Source: Bacillus sp. ISL-45
GTDB lineage: Bacteria; Bacillota; Bacilli; Bacillales; Cytobacillaceae
DNA length: 64,000 bases
Direction of reading: 5' to 3'
NCBI RefSeq assembly: GCF_018613195.1
Contig: NZ_JAGGQQ010000001.1
Span: 170,911-234,910 of the forward strand
Position 1 is the stretch's first letter, and each line of letters opens with the position of its first letter. Both the position numbers and the translations under genes were made by a program. Under the pieces are notes generated by a model that was not told where the DNA came from, did no database searches, and saw nothing but the letters and a program-made list of their open reading frames with translations. This document shows positions 43,375 through 52,109 of this stretch, piece after piece.

Positions 43375-43415
43375 ATTATACCTTGGAATCGGCAACTGGC
43401 TGACGCAGCCTTGCC
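43375..43415 (-). promoter_or_regulatory. Promoter region of the diguanylate cyclase gene with a strong dyad
   Basis: A minus-strand -10 TATAAT lies at 43380-43375. Just upstream, where a -35 would be, is a compound dyad: GGCAA (43391-43395), CT, GGCTG-ACG-CAGCC, TTGCC (to 43415). Such a dyad over the -35 could be an operator. The dyad itself is certain; promoter and role are inferred. Confidence 0.45.
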
Positions 43416-43532
43416 CGGCCTTAACCCCTACAATATTGTCTTAAAAGAATTTGCCGTTATATCCAAGTTTAATTTATAATCAATTTTTAGCTGATAGCTA
43501 AATTAGTTACATATAAAGGAACAATCTATAAA

Positions 43533-43575
43533 AATAGAAAGTCCTTCGAGAGACTATCTCCAAGGACTTTCCAGC
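43533..43575 (-). terminator. Probable terminator of minJ
   Basis: GAAAGTCCTT (43537-43546) pairs with AAGGACTTTC (43562-43571), with a minus-strand CUAUUUUUAU tail. The rest of the 305-bp gap shows only the cyclase promoter region. Confidence 0.7.
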
Positions 43576-43626
43576 TTACCAATCAATTCTTCCAGTTGAA
43601 TTTGACAAGCTTTCAAAGAAACAATA

Positions 43627-44820
43627 TTAAACAACGGCACTGTCCCACTTCTTTTCCTCCTGGACAAAAAGGATGCCAAGTTCGTGGTGATCGCCTTCAT
43701 ACAAAGCCCTTTGCACGAAGCGGATTTGCCCGTTCGTATCAAGGACTTCAAGCTTGCAATGCGCCCTGTTCCGTGACAAAGCCTCATAGAAGGTTTGTTC
43801 ATCACGGACATTCGTGCCGTTGACCTTTGTGACAAGCTCGCCTACACCAAGAGCCATTTTATCGGCCGGGGATTCAGGCAGGATACCGAGAATCATCACA
43901 CCATGGTTCTTTTTCGAAAAATAGAACGGCCTGCTCTCTTCCTGCATCCTTTGCATGAGCGTCAAGGCTTCCCTTCCGATCATGGCGATCGCAACAGCTG
44001 CAATGGACGCGATTGGGTACCAGTATCCCGCAGCGGCAATCAGCGTGATCAAGATACCAAGCCCAACGACCCGGCTGCCCAATTGACTGACAGCTTCTTT
44101 TGGCAGCATCCCCTGGATTTGCTGATGCATGCCAATCGCAAATGGAACGAGAATCAGTGAATATGTATTGTCTCCAAGCGCGAACACAGGCCACCACTCG
44201 AACGGAAGCGTCAGGATTTCGCCGGGAATGAGCATGAATGCCGGAACCATCCATAGTCGCTTCACCTCGTGGACACCAACCGTCTGGCCACGCTTGCTCT
44301 TAATTAATTTAGGAGAGGTTCCCTCTTTTCCACTCCGTAAAATAAGGAAGCCTTCGCCAATTGTCAATAATGCTAATAAAATCGCAATCGATGGAAAGAT
44401 TTTTTCATCAAGACTTGAAAATAAGCCGCCTGCTATCGGGAGATTGATTTGCCTCCCTGACAGGAAGATCAATGCAAAAAACGCTGCTCCGACCGTAAAT
44501 ACAGGAGAAAGCAGCCTGACCCTTGTTGTCAGACCTAACAGCAGAGTTGCAGCAGCAACTAAAACAATTGCTGCGAATGGAATCGCGATTCCCGCGGCAA
44601 TGGTTATGATTGATATGGCAAGCCCGACAAGCAATCCCAGCGGAAACAGCTGCCTGAGCTCAAAATAAGCATCCTTAGCCCTCACCGTAAAGTTTTTCCG
44701 CTCCCGCTTCACTCGCGAAACACCTAGGACAGCAGCCAAAAATAAAGAATAATAGAACACAGGGTGAAGCAGAAGCCTGCCCATCCCTTTCAATAGTTCA
44801 ATGAACCAATCCTGTGCCAC
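43627..44820 (-). CDS. minJ: MinJ, membrane PDZ protein of cell-division topology
   Basis: Polytopic membrane protein of about 397 aa with eight or so helices and a C-terminal PDZ domain (~300-395: 'VMILGILPESPADKMALGVG', 'VTKVNGTNVRDEQTFYEALS'). MinJ bridges DivIVA to MinCD and keeps division at midcell. The start is uncertain: ATG 44841 has no ribosome site, and the GTG at 44820 gives 'AQDWFIELLKGMG' right after the start, as in the known B. subtilis protein. It lies in the conserved order minJ-ctpB-...-ftsX-ftsE. Confidence 0.88.
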   Translation of the reverse strand: MAQDWFIELLKGMGRLLLHPVFYYSLFLAAVLGVSRVKRERKNFTVRAKDAYFELRQLFPLGLLVGLAISIITIAAGIAIPFAAIVLVAAATLLLGLTTRVRLLSPVFTVGAAFFALIFLSGRQINLPIAGGLFSSLDEKIFPSIAILLALLTIGEGFLILRSGKEGTSPKLIKSKRGQTVGVHEVKRLWMVPAFMLIPGEILTLPFEWWPVFALGDNTYSLILVPFAIGMHQQIQGMLPKEAVSQLGSRVVGLGILITLIAAAGYWYPIASIAAVAIAMIGREALTLMQRMQEESRPFYFSKKNHGVMILGILPESPADKMALGVGELVTKVNGTNVRDEQTFYEALSRNRAHCKLEVLDTNGQIRFVQRALYEGDHHELGILFVQEEKKWDSAVV

Positions 44821-45082
44821 CCCTATGTCACCAGCCTTCATAAATTACATGATATTAAGCTTATTCTATCAAATCTGAGGGGTAAAACCTATCAATAGTT
44901 GAGGAAACTTGATGGGATTTTTTTCTTGTAGAGTTGTTGTGGAACGAAATCTTGCGAGGGAGTCAGGAATTTGATCAACTATAGGCAGATCTTAGGTGTA
45001 GTCAGGCATTAATTGTACTTCCAAGTATGAAATTCATCCAATTTCGGGATGCTTTTAAGAGGGGTTTCTTTTTAAAAAGGCA

Positions 45083-45226
45083 GCTAGAAAAATTATTCTC
45101 TTAATCAGACGCAATATTCTTCCACTCCTCTGAGTGAATTGCCCAAACAATCGGCGGAATTGCCCAAAACTCAGCCGGAATTGCCCGATCAATAGCCAGA
45201 ATCGTGCCGTCATCCAAATTAAGGAA
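45083..45226 (+). repeat. 21-bp phased intergenic array A5 (leader plus five units)
   Basis: Leader CTAGAAAAATTATTCTCTTA begins at 45083. Units start 32 nt later at 45115, then 45136, 45157, 45178 and 45199, all 21 bp apart. They begin TATTCTTCCAC, GAATTGCCCAA (twice), GAATTGCCCGA and GAATCGTGCCG. The last contains CCGTCATCC and is followed by AAATTAAGGAA. It occupies the minJ-ctpB gap, just downstream of ctpB; the other ~240 bp contain nothing I recognise. Confidence 0.9.
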
Positions 45227-45230
45227 ATAA

Positions 45231-45266
45231 AATGTACCCCATTTAATCAATTCAAATGAGGTACAG
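45231..45266 (-). terminator. Terminator of ctpB
   Basis: TGTACCCCATTT (45233-45244) pairs with AAATGAGGTACA (45254-45265), one mismatch; minus-strand UUUUAUUU follows. Confidence 0.8.
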
Positions 45267-45272
45267 CTTCTT

Positions 45273-46727
45273 TTATTGATTCGCCAGCAGCCTCAATGCG
45301 GTCTGCAGCTGAAGGTCGTTTTCTTCTTGTTTCATCGCTTTTCTGGCCGCGTCCTCGAGTGCCGAGGCTGTTTTTGCATCGATGACACCTGTTACGGTCA
45401 TGTCATTATTGCGCTGGAATGCTTTGACGGCAATTTCCGTCATGCCGCTGAAATATCCATCCGTACGGCCCGGCTCAAACCCGAGGCCGGTAAGGATTTC
45501 CTGGGCATTTTTGACCTGCTCGTTATTCATGTCCAGCTTGAGCGGCTTTTCGGCCTGGATAGGGTGGGTATCATAAAGCGCCGGCTGATTGACCTCGACG
45601 GTTGGCTCGATGCCTTTTTTATGAATCCAGTTGCCATCCGGCGTCAGCCATTTGAACAGCGTCAGCTTGATATTGCTGCCATCCCCCATCGGCACAGCCT
45701 GCTGGACTGTCCCCTTGCCGAAGGTCTTTTCGCCAATGACTGGATAGCCGCCGGCTTCCTTCAATGCCCCGGCCAAAATTTCCGATGCGGATGCACTGCC
45801 ATCATCTGTCAGCACAGCAACCGGATACTGCTTCGCTTTTTCCAGATTGGAGAAGTAGCGAGTCTTATCACCGCTGCGTTCTTCAATTTGATAGAGTGGC
45901 TTCTCCTTGGAAATCAACTCTCGTAAAATTTCTTCGACACTGGAAAGCAGCCCGCCCGGATTGCCCCGTACATCGATCAGAAGCGCATCCATTCCTTCTT
46001 TTTCAAAAGCCTTAAGCTCATTATTGAACTCTTTGGAGGTATCCTCTGAAAAAGAGGTAATCTCCATGTAACCAATCTTCTCTCCGTTCACCTTTTTCAT
46101 GTCAGCATGGACGGTAATCTGCGGGATTTCATCACGAATCACTTTGACCTTCAGCGAATCCTTCAAGCCTTTTCGCTCGATTTCCAGCACAACAGGTGTC
46201 CCTTTTTTGCCGCGAATTTTCAAGGTCGCCTCATATAAATCCAATCCCTCGATACTCTCGCCATCGACCTTTAAAATCTGGTCATTCGGCTTCAAACCCG
46301 CTTTCTCTGCGGGGGAATTTTTAAAAGGAGAAACGATCACGATTTTTCCATCGACCGTGCTGACTTCAGCACCAATTCCTTCAAAAGACGACTCCAGCGT
46401 CTCATTGAATTGCTTGGCCGTTTCCTTGTCCATATAGACGGAATACGGATCCTCCAGGGTTGAGAGCATTCCCTGGATCGCTCCTTCAACCAGCTCTTCT
46501 TCTTCTACCTTTTCAACGTAACTGTTAAAAATCAAACTGTATGCCTGCTCGACTTTTTCGAGACTGCTTGCATCGCCTGCCTCTGCTCCTGCATGATCCT
46601 TCAGGGGCACAATCTGGCGTTCCTGCACACCTGCCTTGCTTTCGTACCATTGCATGCCGGCATATGTACTTCCCGCACCAGTCAGCAGCGAGCCCGCCAT
46701 CAAAATGGCAATCCACTTACGCTCCAT
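45273..46727 (-). CDS. ctpB: C-terminal processing serine protease CtpB (S41)
   Basis: Exported or membrane-anchored S41 protease of about 484 aa. An N-terminal signal anchor (~3-22) is followed by a PDZ domain (~95-190, 'GIGAEVSTVDGKIVIVSPFK', 'GLKPNDQILKVDGESIEGLD'). The protease core has Ser in 'DDGSASASEILAGALKE' and Lys in 'GEKTFGKGTVQ'. A C-terminal peptidoglycan-binding domain is also visible ('AQEILTGLGFEPGRTDGYFS'). In B. subtilis CtpB cleaves SpoIVFA to trigger sigmaK activation. The ATG at 46727 follows GGAGGAG by 7 nt; TTG 46733 does not fit. Confidence 0.94.
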   Translation of the reverse strand: MERKWIAILMAGSLLTGAGSTYAGMQWYESKAGVQERQIVPLKDHAGAEAGDASSLEKVEQAYSLIFNSYVEKVEEEELVEGAIQGMLSTLEDPYSVYMDKETAKQFNETLESSFEGIGAEVSTVDGKIVIVSPFKNSPAEKAGLKPNDQILKVDGESIEGLDLYEATLKIRGKKGTPVVLEIERKGLKDSLKVKVIRDEIPQITVHADMKKVNGEKIGYMEITSFSEDTSKEFNNELKAFEKEGMDALLIDVRGNPGGLLSSVEEILRELISKEKPLYQIEERSGDKTRYFSNLEKAKQYPVAVLTDDGSASASEILAGALKEAGGYPVIGEKTFGKGTVQQAVPMGDGSNIKLTLFKWLTPDGNWIHKKGIEPTVEVNQPALYDTHPIQAEKPLKLDMNNEQVKNAQEILTGLGFEPGRTDGYFSGMTEIAVKAFQRNNDMTVTGVIDAKTASALEDAARKAMKQEENDLQLQTALRLLANQ

Positions 46728-46889
46728 TGCCAAACTCCTCCCTGTTTACCGCATCTACTGCTCCTCTGCCGTAAAAATTTCTATGATTCCCATTATATGA
46801 CGAACAGGGACAGGGTATGAAGGATTAATTTTGGATCGAACTTCCAGATGGTTATATATTACAAGTTTCTAAGGCTTTAAAGCGGGAAA

Positions 46890-46920
46890 AGAAAAAGGAA
46901 GAGACTTTTCGTCTCTTCCT
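46890..46920 (-). terminator. Terminator of the M23 hydrolase gene
   Basis: GGAAGAGAC (46897-46905), 5-nt loop, GTCTCTTCC; minus-strand UUUUUCUUUU. Confidence 0.93.
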
Positions 46921-46928
46921 CAGTAATT

Positions 46929-48251
46929 TTAGTTAAAGTATGGAACTGGATTTACTGCATTCGACTTTGAAGCATTCCATTCACCTTTGTGAAGTTCAAA
47001 GTGCAAGTGCTGACCGAAGGATTGTCCGGTATTACCCATTACACCGATTTGCTGTCCTTTTGAGACTACTTCACCATTTCCTACATGGCGGCTGCTCATA
47101 TGGGCATAAACTGTGGTGTAGACTTGTCCATTAATAGAGTGAGCTACAAAAATGGCGTTTCCATAGCTAGATGAATAGTATGAACGGATGACAACACCGT
47201 CAGCGGCAGCGACGATCGGCACACCGCTGGCTTTATTCGCGATATCAATACCCGCATGGAAAGAACCCCATCGAGCGCCAATTCCTGAAGTCAACCTTCC
47301 ATTGGCCGGCCACATGAACATGCCATTAGAGACTGGCGATGCTGTTTGTTCAGCAACAGTTTGAGTGTTGCCTCCGCCTCCGCTGCTCTTCTTTGCTTTT
47401 GCTTGTGCTGCAGCTCTCTGACGCGCAAGCTCTGCTTGTCTTGCTCGCTCTGCAGCAAGTGCTGCCTGGCGTTTTTGCTCAAGTTGAATGGCCTTCTGGA
47501 TCGCAGAAGCCTGTGAGGCCAGGATTGCATTCTGCTCCTCTAACTTAAGGTTTTCCTTGTGTAATTCTTCTTCCTCATGCTTAAGCTGGCTCATGAGTTT
47601 ATTTTTCTCGCGGATTTTCGCGTTCAATCTCTCTTTGAGACCTACCAAATCCTGCTTCATACGATTAAGTAACGCAAGTTTTGATTCTACTTGCTGCTGC
47701 TTTGTTTCCAGTTCTTCCTTGTCCAATTGATGCTGCATAATAATATCCTTGTCTGCCTGGACAATGGTTGTGACAGCACTTACGCGGTCGATGAAATCAC
47801 CGAAGCTTTGCGCTCCCAGCAATACATCCATATAGCTGACTGTTCCGCCGCTTAATTGAAGGGAGCGGGCACGATCCTTCAGCAATTCATTGCGTTTTGC
47901 AATACGATCTTCTAAAACAACTATCTCAGCTTTTAATGTTTCGACTTCTTGTTCAGTCGCTTTGATTTCCGCATTTTTGGCTTCAATCTTATTCAATGTA
48001 TCTTCAACAGTCATATCGAGGTTTCGAACTTCCGCTTCAATCTGGTCCTGCTCACTTTGCAGTTCACCGATTTTATTGCTCTTCTTCTCAATTTGCTTGT
48101 TTACTCCAGATCTTTCATTCTGAAGCTTTTCCTTTTGCGCTTTCAAATCTGAAAGGCTTTCTGCTGTAACTTGATTCACTGTTAGTGGGCTTAACAAGGA
48201 TCCCAGGCTTAAAGTACTGACTAACGCTAGTGAGAGTATCTGTTTTTTCAC
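46929..48251 (-). CDS. Secreted murein hydrolase: PcsB/CwlO-type coiled coil plus M23 (LytM) endopeptidase domain
   Basis: Exported protein of 440 aa. A signal peptide spans ~1-30 ('LTVNQVTAES' end). A long coiled coil covers ~33-285, rich in Lys/Glu/Gln heptads, with the hinge 'GTVSYMDVLLGAQSFGDFID' found in FtsEX-regulated hydrolases. A Gly/Ala linker is followed by the M23 domain (~312-440) with zinc ligands in 'SFHAGIDIA' (HxxxD) and 'GQHLHFELH' (HxH). The start is GTG 48251. Gene order next to ftsX-ftsE suggests that FtsEX activates it, as FtsEX activates CwlO in B. subtilis; there CwlO carries NlpC/P60 instead. Confidence 0.9.
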   Translation of the reverse strand: MKKQILSLALVSTLSLGSLLSPLTVNQVTAESLSDLKAQKEKLQNERSGVNKQIEKKSNKIGELQSEQDQIEAEVRNLDMTVEDTLNKIEAKNAEIKATEQEVETLKAEIVVLEDRIAKRNELLKDRARSLQLSGGTVSYMDVLLGAQSFGDFIDRVSAVTTIVQADKDIIMQHQLDKEELETKQQQVESKLALLNRMKQDLVGLKERLNAKIREKNKLMSQLKHEEEELHKENLKLEEQNAILASQASAIQKAIQLEQKRQAALAAERARQAELARQRAAAQAKAKKSSGGGGNTQTVAEQTASPVSNGMFMWPANGRLTSGIGARWGSFHAGIDIANKASGVPIVAAADGVVIRSYYSSSYGNAIFVAHSINGQVYTTVYAHMSSRHVGNGEVVSKGQQIGVMGNTGQSFGQHLHFELHKGEWNASKSNAVNPVPYFN

Positions 48252-48323
48252 TAGATCTTTTCCCCTCTCATACTTATAGTTTCGTAACTTTATTTCTCTA
48301 TCTATCGTCTATTGGCAATTTCT

Positions 48324-49217
48324 CTACACTTTCAAAAACTTACGGACGGACATAAGACTTCCCCAGATTCCAATTGCAGCACCCATGATGATCAGGATTG
48401 CCGATAATTGATAAACAAACGGGTTAAATTCAAGCAATTTGATGAAGTGGTCTTTCAATCGATCGTTCAAGAAATCGTATGCATAATAATAGGCGCTGGA
48501 TACGACAGCAATAGGTATCACTGCCCCAAGTATGCCAAGCCATAATCCCTCTAAAAAGAACGGCCATCTAATGAAATTATTCGTTGCTCCTACAAGTCTC
48601 ATAATCTCAATTTCTCGTTTACGGGCCATGATGGTTATTTTAATCGTATTGGATATCAGGAACATCGCTGTGAACAGAAGGCCGACAATCAGTATAAGGC
48701 CGACATTGCGGCTGATTTTTATGAAGCTGAACAGCTGCTCTACCTTACCCTGCCCATACTTTACAGAGGTTACATATTCCTGTTTTTCAATTAGCTTTGC
48801 GACTTTCATTGTATCGGTTGGGTTTTTCGTCTTTATGACGAACACGTCATTTAACGGATTATCTTGTTCAAAAAGCTTGTAAGCCTCTCCTTCTTCACCC
48901 ATGCTTTCTATTAGGGCTTCGAGCTCCTGCTCTTTAGGAGAATATTTTACGCTTTTGACTTCCGGAACCTGTTTGATTCTTTGTTCCAGTACCGCTTTAT
49001 CTTTGTCGTTCGCTGCTACATCCACATGGACTCGGATTTCTACATCTTCCTCGATCGTGGTTGCGACTTTATTTAAATTCATCATAATGACGAAAAAGAC
49101 ACCGACCAAAAGCAAGGTGACCGTTACGGCACTTACGGATGCAAATGTCATCCAGCCGTTCCTGCCCAAGCTTTTGAAGCTTTCACGGATGTGGCGGCGG
49201 AATGTTCTAGCTTTCAT
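48324..49217 (-). CDS. ftsX: Cell-division ABC transporter permease-like protein FtsX
   Basis: Membrane protein of about 297 aa with four helices. It has the N-terminal 'RHIRESFKSLGRNGWMTFAS' motif, a large extracellular loop (~45-160) that contacts hydrolases, and 'IKITIMARKREIEIMRLVGA' before helix 3 (coupling region). I used the ATG at 49217, which overlaps the ftsE stop by 11 nt; GTG 49229 is possible. FtsEX transmits ATP binding into activation of cell-wall hydrolases. Confidence 0.95.
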   Translation of the reverse strand: MKARTFRRHIRESFKSLGRNGWMTFASVSAVTVTLLLVGVFFVIMMNLNKVATTIEEDVEIRVHVDVAANDKDKAVLEQRIKQVPEVKSVKYSPKEQELEALIESMGEEGEAYKLFEQDNPLNDVFVIKTKNPTDTMKVAKLIEKQEYVTSVKYGQGKVEQLFSFIKISRNVGLILIVGLLFTAMFLISNTIKITIMARKREIEIMRLVGATNNFIRWPFFLEGLWLGILGAVIPIAVVSSAYYYAYDFLNDRLKDHFIKLLEFNPFVYQLSAILIIMGAAIGIWGSLMSVRKFLKV

Positions 49218-49893
49218 ATCCGTATTCACCTTTCACTTCGTCACGGGCAATCCTGCCATTTTCAATCGCAATGACGCGATGCGTGATTGTGTTGACGATT
49301 TCTTTGTTGTGGGTAGCCATGACGATCGTGGTTCCCCTTAAGTTAATTTCTTCAAAAATGTTCATGATTTCCCATGAAGTATCGGGATCAAGGTTTCCAG
49401 TTGGCTCATCGGCAATCACCACTTTCGGTGCGTTCACAATTGAACGAGCAATGGCAACACGCTGCTGTTCCCCTCCTGATAGCTCGGTAGGAAGCGCTCT
49501 CGCCTTATGCTTAAGTCCGACAAGTTCCAGGGTTTCCATTACACGCTTCTTGATATATTGCGGCTGTTCCTCGATGACTTCCATCGCAAAAGCGACATTT
49601 TCATAGACTGAAAGAGTATTCAGCAATTTGAAGTCCTGGAACACGACGCCAATATTCCGGCGCAGCAATGGTACTTTGCTGTCCTTCAGCTTTGCTAGAT
49701 TGACACCATTTATAATGATGGAACCTTTGGAAGGCTTGACCTCCCGGTACATCATTTTGATAAAAGTGGATTTTCCAGCACCGCTGGGCCCTACTACGTA
49801 TAAAAATTCACCTGCATCTATATGAACATTAATTCCATTGGCGGCAACAATGCCGTTAGGATATGTTTTATATACATCCTGCATATCTATCAT
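49207..49893 (-). CDS. ftsE: Cell-division ATP-binding protein FtsE
   Basis: ABC ATPase of 228 aa. It has Walker A 'VVGPSGAGKSTFIKM', Q loop 'VVFQDFKLLN', signature 'ELSGGEQQRVAIARS', Walker B 'VVIADEPTGNLDPDTS' and H loop 'TTIVMATHNKEI'. The start 'MIDMQDVYKTYPNGIVAANG' is typical of FtsE. It is the first gene of ftsE-ftsX, with AAGGTGA 6 nt before the ATG. The hydrolase and ctpB genes downstream may be read through or have their own promoters. Confidence 0.97.
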   Translation of the reverse strand: MIDMQDVYKTYPNGIVAANGINVHIDAGEFLYVVGPSGAGKSTFIKMMYREVKPSKGSIIINGVNLAKLKDSKVPLLRRNIGVVFQDFKLLNTLSVYENVAFAMEVIEEQPQYIKKRVMETLELVGLKHKARALPTELSGGEQQRVAIARSIVNAPKVVIADEPTGNLDPDTSWEIMNIFEEINLRGTTIVMATHNKEIVNTITHRVIAIENGRIARDEVKGEYGYES

Positions 49894-49958
49894 TTTTGTA
49901 TCACCTTAGATAGTTAGTCTTATCGATCGGCTATTCTTCGACAATTTGTAACAAACCT

Positions 49959-49987
49959 ATTATAGCATCTCCCTATAGTAAAAAAAC
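49959..49987 (-). promoter_or_regulatory. Extended -10 promoter of ftsEX
   Basis: Minus-strand TG-C-TATAAT (49967-49959), 66 bp upstream of the ftsE ATG. A weak GTTTTT -35 lies 17 bp further upstream. The rest of the 442-bp gap to cccB shows only the cccB terminator. Confidence 0.6.
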
Positions 49988-50295
49988 CCTTTTAAATATT
50001 ACAGTTTCTTTTCAAATCGGGTATTTTGTTCCACTAAATTCCTGCGGTGGATATTCTATCTATTGATATGATTGCTGTTTTGCTTACCAAGCCAGCTATT
50101 TACCTAGTAAAATACTGGTATTATCCACTTTTCTATTTAGTAGAATTTTTAGTTTTATTACCGCAATGTTACAAGTCTTTGTCGTAACTTGTATGGACAT
50201 TTTGTGAAGCTTGCTGAATTGCTAAATAATTTGGCGATTTTACGAAAATGTATAAAGACAGCAAATTTACTATAGTTGTATTGGAAAGAACAGCA

Positions 50296-50325
50296 CAAAA
50301 AAACGCCCTGTAACCAGGACGTTTC
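50296..50325 (-). terminator. Terminator of cccB
   Basis: AACGCCCTG and CAGGACGTT pair around TAAC; on the minus strand seven U follow. Confidence 0.88.
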
Positions 50326-50334
50326 CTTATAAAC

Positions 50335-50655
50335 TTATTTTTTGTTAGCCAGCCACTCAGCCACTGCTGTTGCATCTTCGCCTTCTAGCAATCCTTTAGG
50401 CATTGAGCCCTGGCCGTTTGCGATAACACTTTCAATTTCTTCTTGTGATAAACGTGAACCTACATCGCTTAGCTTAGGTCCTACTCCGCCTTCCAGGTCG
50501 CCGCCATGGCAGCTAGAGCATTTTTGATTATAGAGCTTTTCTGGATCCGCACCAGCTGTGTCGCCACCGCCGCCGCCAGCTTCGTCGCCGCCGCCGCCAC
50601 AAGCTGCCAGTGCCAAGGAGGTTCCCATTAATAGAGCTAATAATTTCTTCTTCAA
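50335..50655 (-). CDS. cccB: Cytochrome c-551, lipoprotein
   Basis: Membrane-bound c-type cytochrome of 106 aa. Signal peptide with lipobox 'LALAAC' (lipidated Cys19), a Gly/Asp-rich flexible linker, then the heme-binding 'CSSCH' (46-50) and a later axial Met in 'GQGSMPKG'. It shuttles electrons on the outer membrane face, for example to cytochrome c oxidase. The start is TTG 50655, 5 nt after GGGGGAG. Its location next to ftsEX matches B. subtilis cccB. Confidence 0.95.
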   Translation of the reverse strand: MKKKLLALLMGTSLALAACGGGGDEAGGGGGDTAGADPEKLYNQKCSSCHGGDLEGGVGPKLSDVGSRLSQEEIESVIANGQGSMPKGLLEGEDATAVAEWLANKK

Positions 50656-50705
50656 CTTAACTCCCCCTAAGAAAATTTTGCATACACGACTATTTTATAC
50701 CAATA

Positions 50706-51569
50706 TCAAGCCCTTTTAAAACCCTCACCCAATACCTCTGAAGCATCCATGACAATGACAAATGCTGATGGGTCAATGGATTGGACTAATTGTTTCAATT
50801 TTGTGAACTCCGTCTGGTCCACGACACACATGATAATTGGCCGTTCCTGGTCCGTATAGCCGCCGTATGCTGATAGTTTTGTCACTCCGCGGTCTATTTT
50901 ATTCAAAATCGCTTCACGAACTTCATCCTGTTGGTTTGTAATGACCATTGCCATCTTCGAGCGTCCAATACCGACCTGCACAAGGTCAATCGTTTTACTA
51001 GTCACATAAAGCCCGATCAACGCATAAAGACCGCGTTCAATATCGAATACAATCGCTGCAGATAATACAATCAGTCCATCAATCAACGCCACACAGGTAC
51101 CAAGTGATAGACCAGTGTACTTATGGATAATCTGCGCCGCCAAATCTGTACCGCCAGTCGAGGCATTTCCTCTAAAAACAATGCCAAGACCGAGACCGAC
51201 ACCAATACCGCCGAACAATGACCCAAGCAAAGGATCGAGAGTCCATGGCTTTACGTCATTCGTCAGGAACACGACAAATGGAAGGAAGATGGTCCCTGCA
51301 AGAGTTTTATACCCATACTGTCTCCCGAGTAAAACAACCCCTGCGATAAACAGCGGTATATTAAAAGCCCACTGCACATATGCCGGCTCCCAGCCGAGCG
51401 TCGCATCTATAATCGTACTGATCCCGCTGACCCCGCCGGAAGCAACCCGGTTCGGCAGCAAGAACACATTGAACGAAATGGCCACAATCCCGGAACCAAT
51501 CAACACATAAATATATTCTATCAGCTTCTCTAAAGTTGGATTTATCGTATGATTTCGCCGTTTTTTCAC
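50706..51569 (-). CDS. yvjA: YitT family membrane protein YvjA
   Basis: Protein of about 287 aa. Five membrane segments ('YIYVLIGSGIVAISFNVFLL', 'GGVSGISTIIDATLGWEPAY') form the YitT/DUF161 region. A soluble C-terminal DUF2179 domain (~205-285, 'ILNKIDRGVTKLSAYGGYTD', 'IDPSAFVIVMDASEVLGEGF') completes it. The GTG at 51569 has GGGG 8 nt upstream; the longer frame is not supported. Related proteins occur in B. subtilis near cccB/ftsEX and may be transporters; function is unknown. Confidence 0.88.
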   Translation of the reverse strand: MKKRRNHTINPTLEKLIEYIYVLIGSGIVAISFNVFLLPNRVASGGVSGISTIIDATLGWEPAYVQWAFNIPLFIAGVVLLGRQYGYKTLAGTIFLPFVVFLTNDVKPWTLDPLLGSLFGGIGVGLGLGIVFRGNASTGGTDLAAQIIHKYTGLSLGTCVALIDGLIVLSAAIVFDIERGLYALIGLYVTSKTIDLVQVGIGRSKMAMVITNQQDEVREAILNKIDRGVTKLSAYGGYTDQERPIIMCVVDQTEFTKLKQLVQSIDPSAFVIVMDASEVLGEGFKRA

Positions 51570-51888
51570 AGTCCTATCCCCTTTTTCCTTTAATGCCGTC
51601 AGTGAGTATAGCACGTGTCGAATTTTCTGTAAACGCTAGCAGTGCGCCGTGTTAAAGGAGCAAAGTCGTTTTTGAATTCTTCTCTTATGTTGCGTTATTT
51701 GCGGCTTATTTGATGTAAAAGCAAAGTTATCGTTCACTAACACTACTTACTATAAAACAGAGCATATATTATAGAAACAATTCGTCTAGTTTATTTTGCA
51801 AGTGAAATTTTGTACTAATTAGTTGAGATTGTGAAATTATGAACAATTTTTGACGTTTCACCAAATACCCTTACCCCTAGACGTACCA

Positions 51889-51904
51889 TGTGATATATTT
51901 CACG
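51889..51904 (+). promoter_or_regulatory. Rex/Fnr-like palindrome over an extended -10 promoter
   Basis: TGTGA-TATATT-TCACG is an inverted repeat with one mismatch to Fnr-type (TGTGA-N6-TCACA) and close to Rex-type sites. It also contains TG-A-TATATT, an extended -10, and lies only 5 bp before an AAGGAGG ribosome site. This position would allow redox repression of the following genes. Regulator identity is inferred. Confidence 0.5.
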
Positions 51905-51922
51905 TATAAGGAGGCGATCATA

Positions 51923-52036
51923 TTGATTAGTCTTTCCTGTAGAAAAGAAAATTACATTTTTTTATCATCTCGCATGCTCACTATTACACAATATCCGAAT
52001 CCAGCATCTGGCCAGACTGTAGATTATGGATTGTAA
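51923..52036 (+). CDS. Possible 37-aa leader peptide upstream of the CoA-disulfide reductase fusion gene
   Basis: A TTG start at 51923 is placed 8 nt after a perfect AAGGAGG. The 37-codon frame reads 'MISLSCRKENYIFLSSRMLT' and continues to 'DYGL'. It ends 73 nt before the ATG of the reductase fusion. I know no homologue. The ribosome site is as strong as any in the window, so translation is plausible; whether it regulates the downstream gene is unknown. Confidence 0.4.
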   Translation: MISLSCRKENYIFLSSRMLTITQYPNPASGQTVDYGL

Positions 52037-52109
52037 ATAAAGAGCGTGTAAGTAACTGACCAAAATCAAATTGAAACGATATAAATTTTTCAGAAAGAGG
52101 GTAATATAA

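Noticed and set aside
43375-43500. Cyclic-di-GMP riboswitch upstream of the GGDEF gene
   Set aside because: The hairpins lack the conserved GEMM core elements, and a -10 box lies downstream of them.
50169-50375. 68-codon minus-strand ORF between ftsE and cccB
   Set aside because: It contains the cccB terminator and overlaps the end of cccB; no ribosome site.
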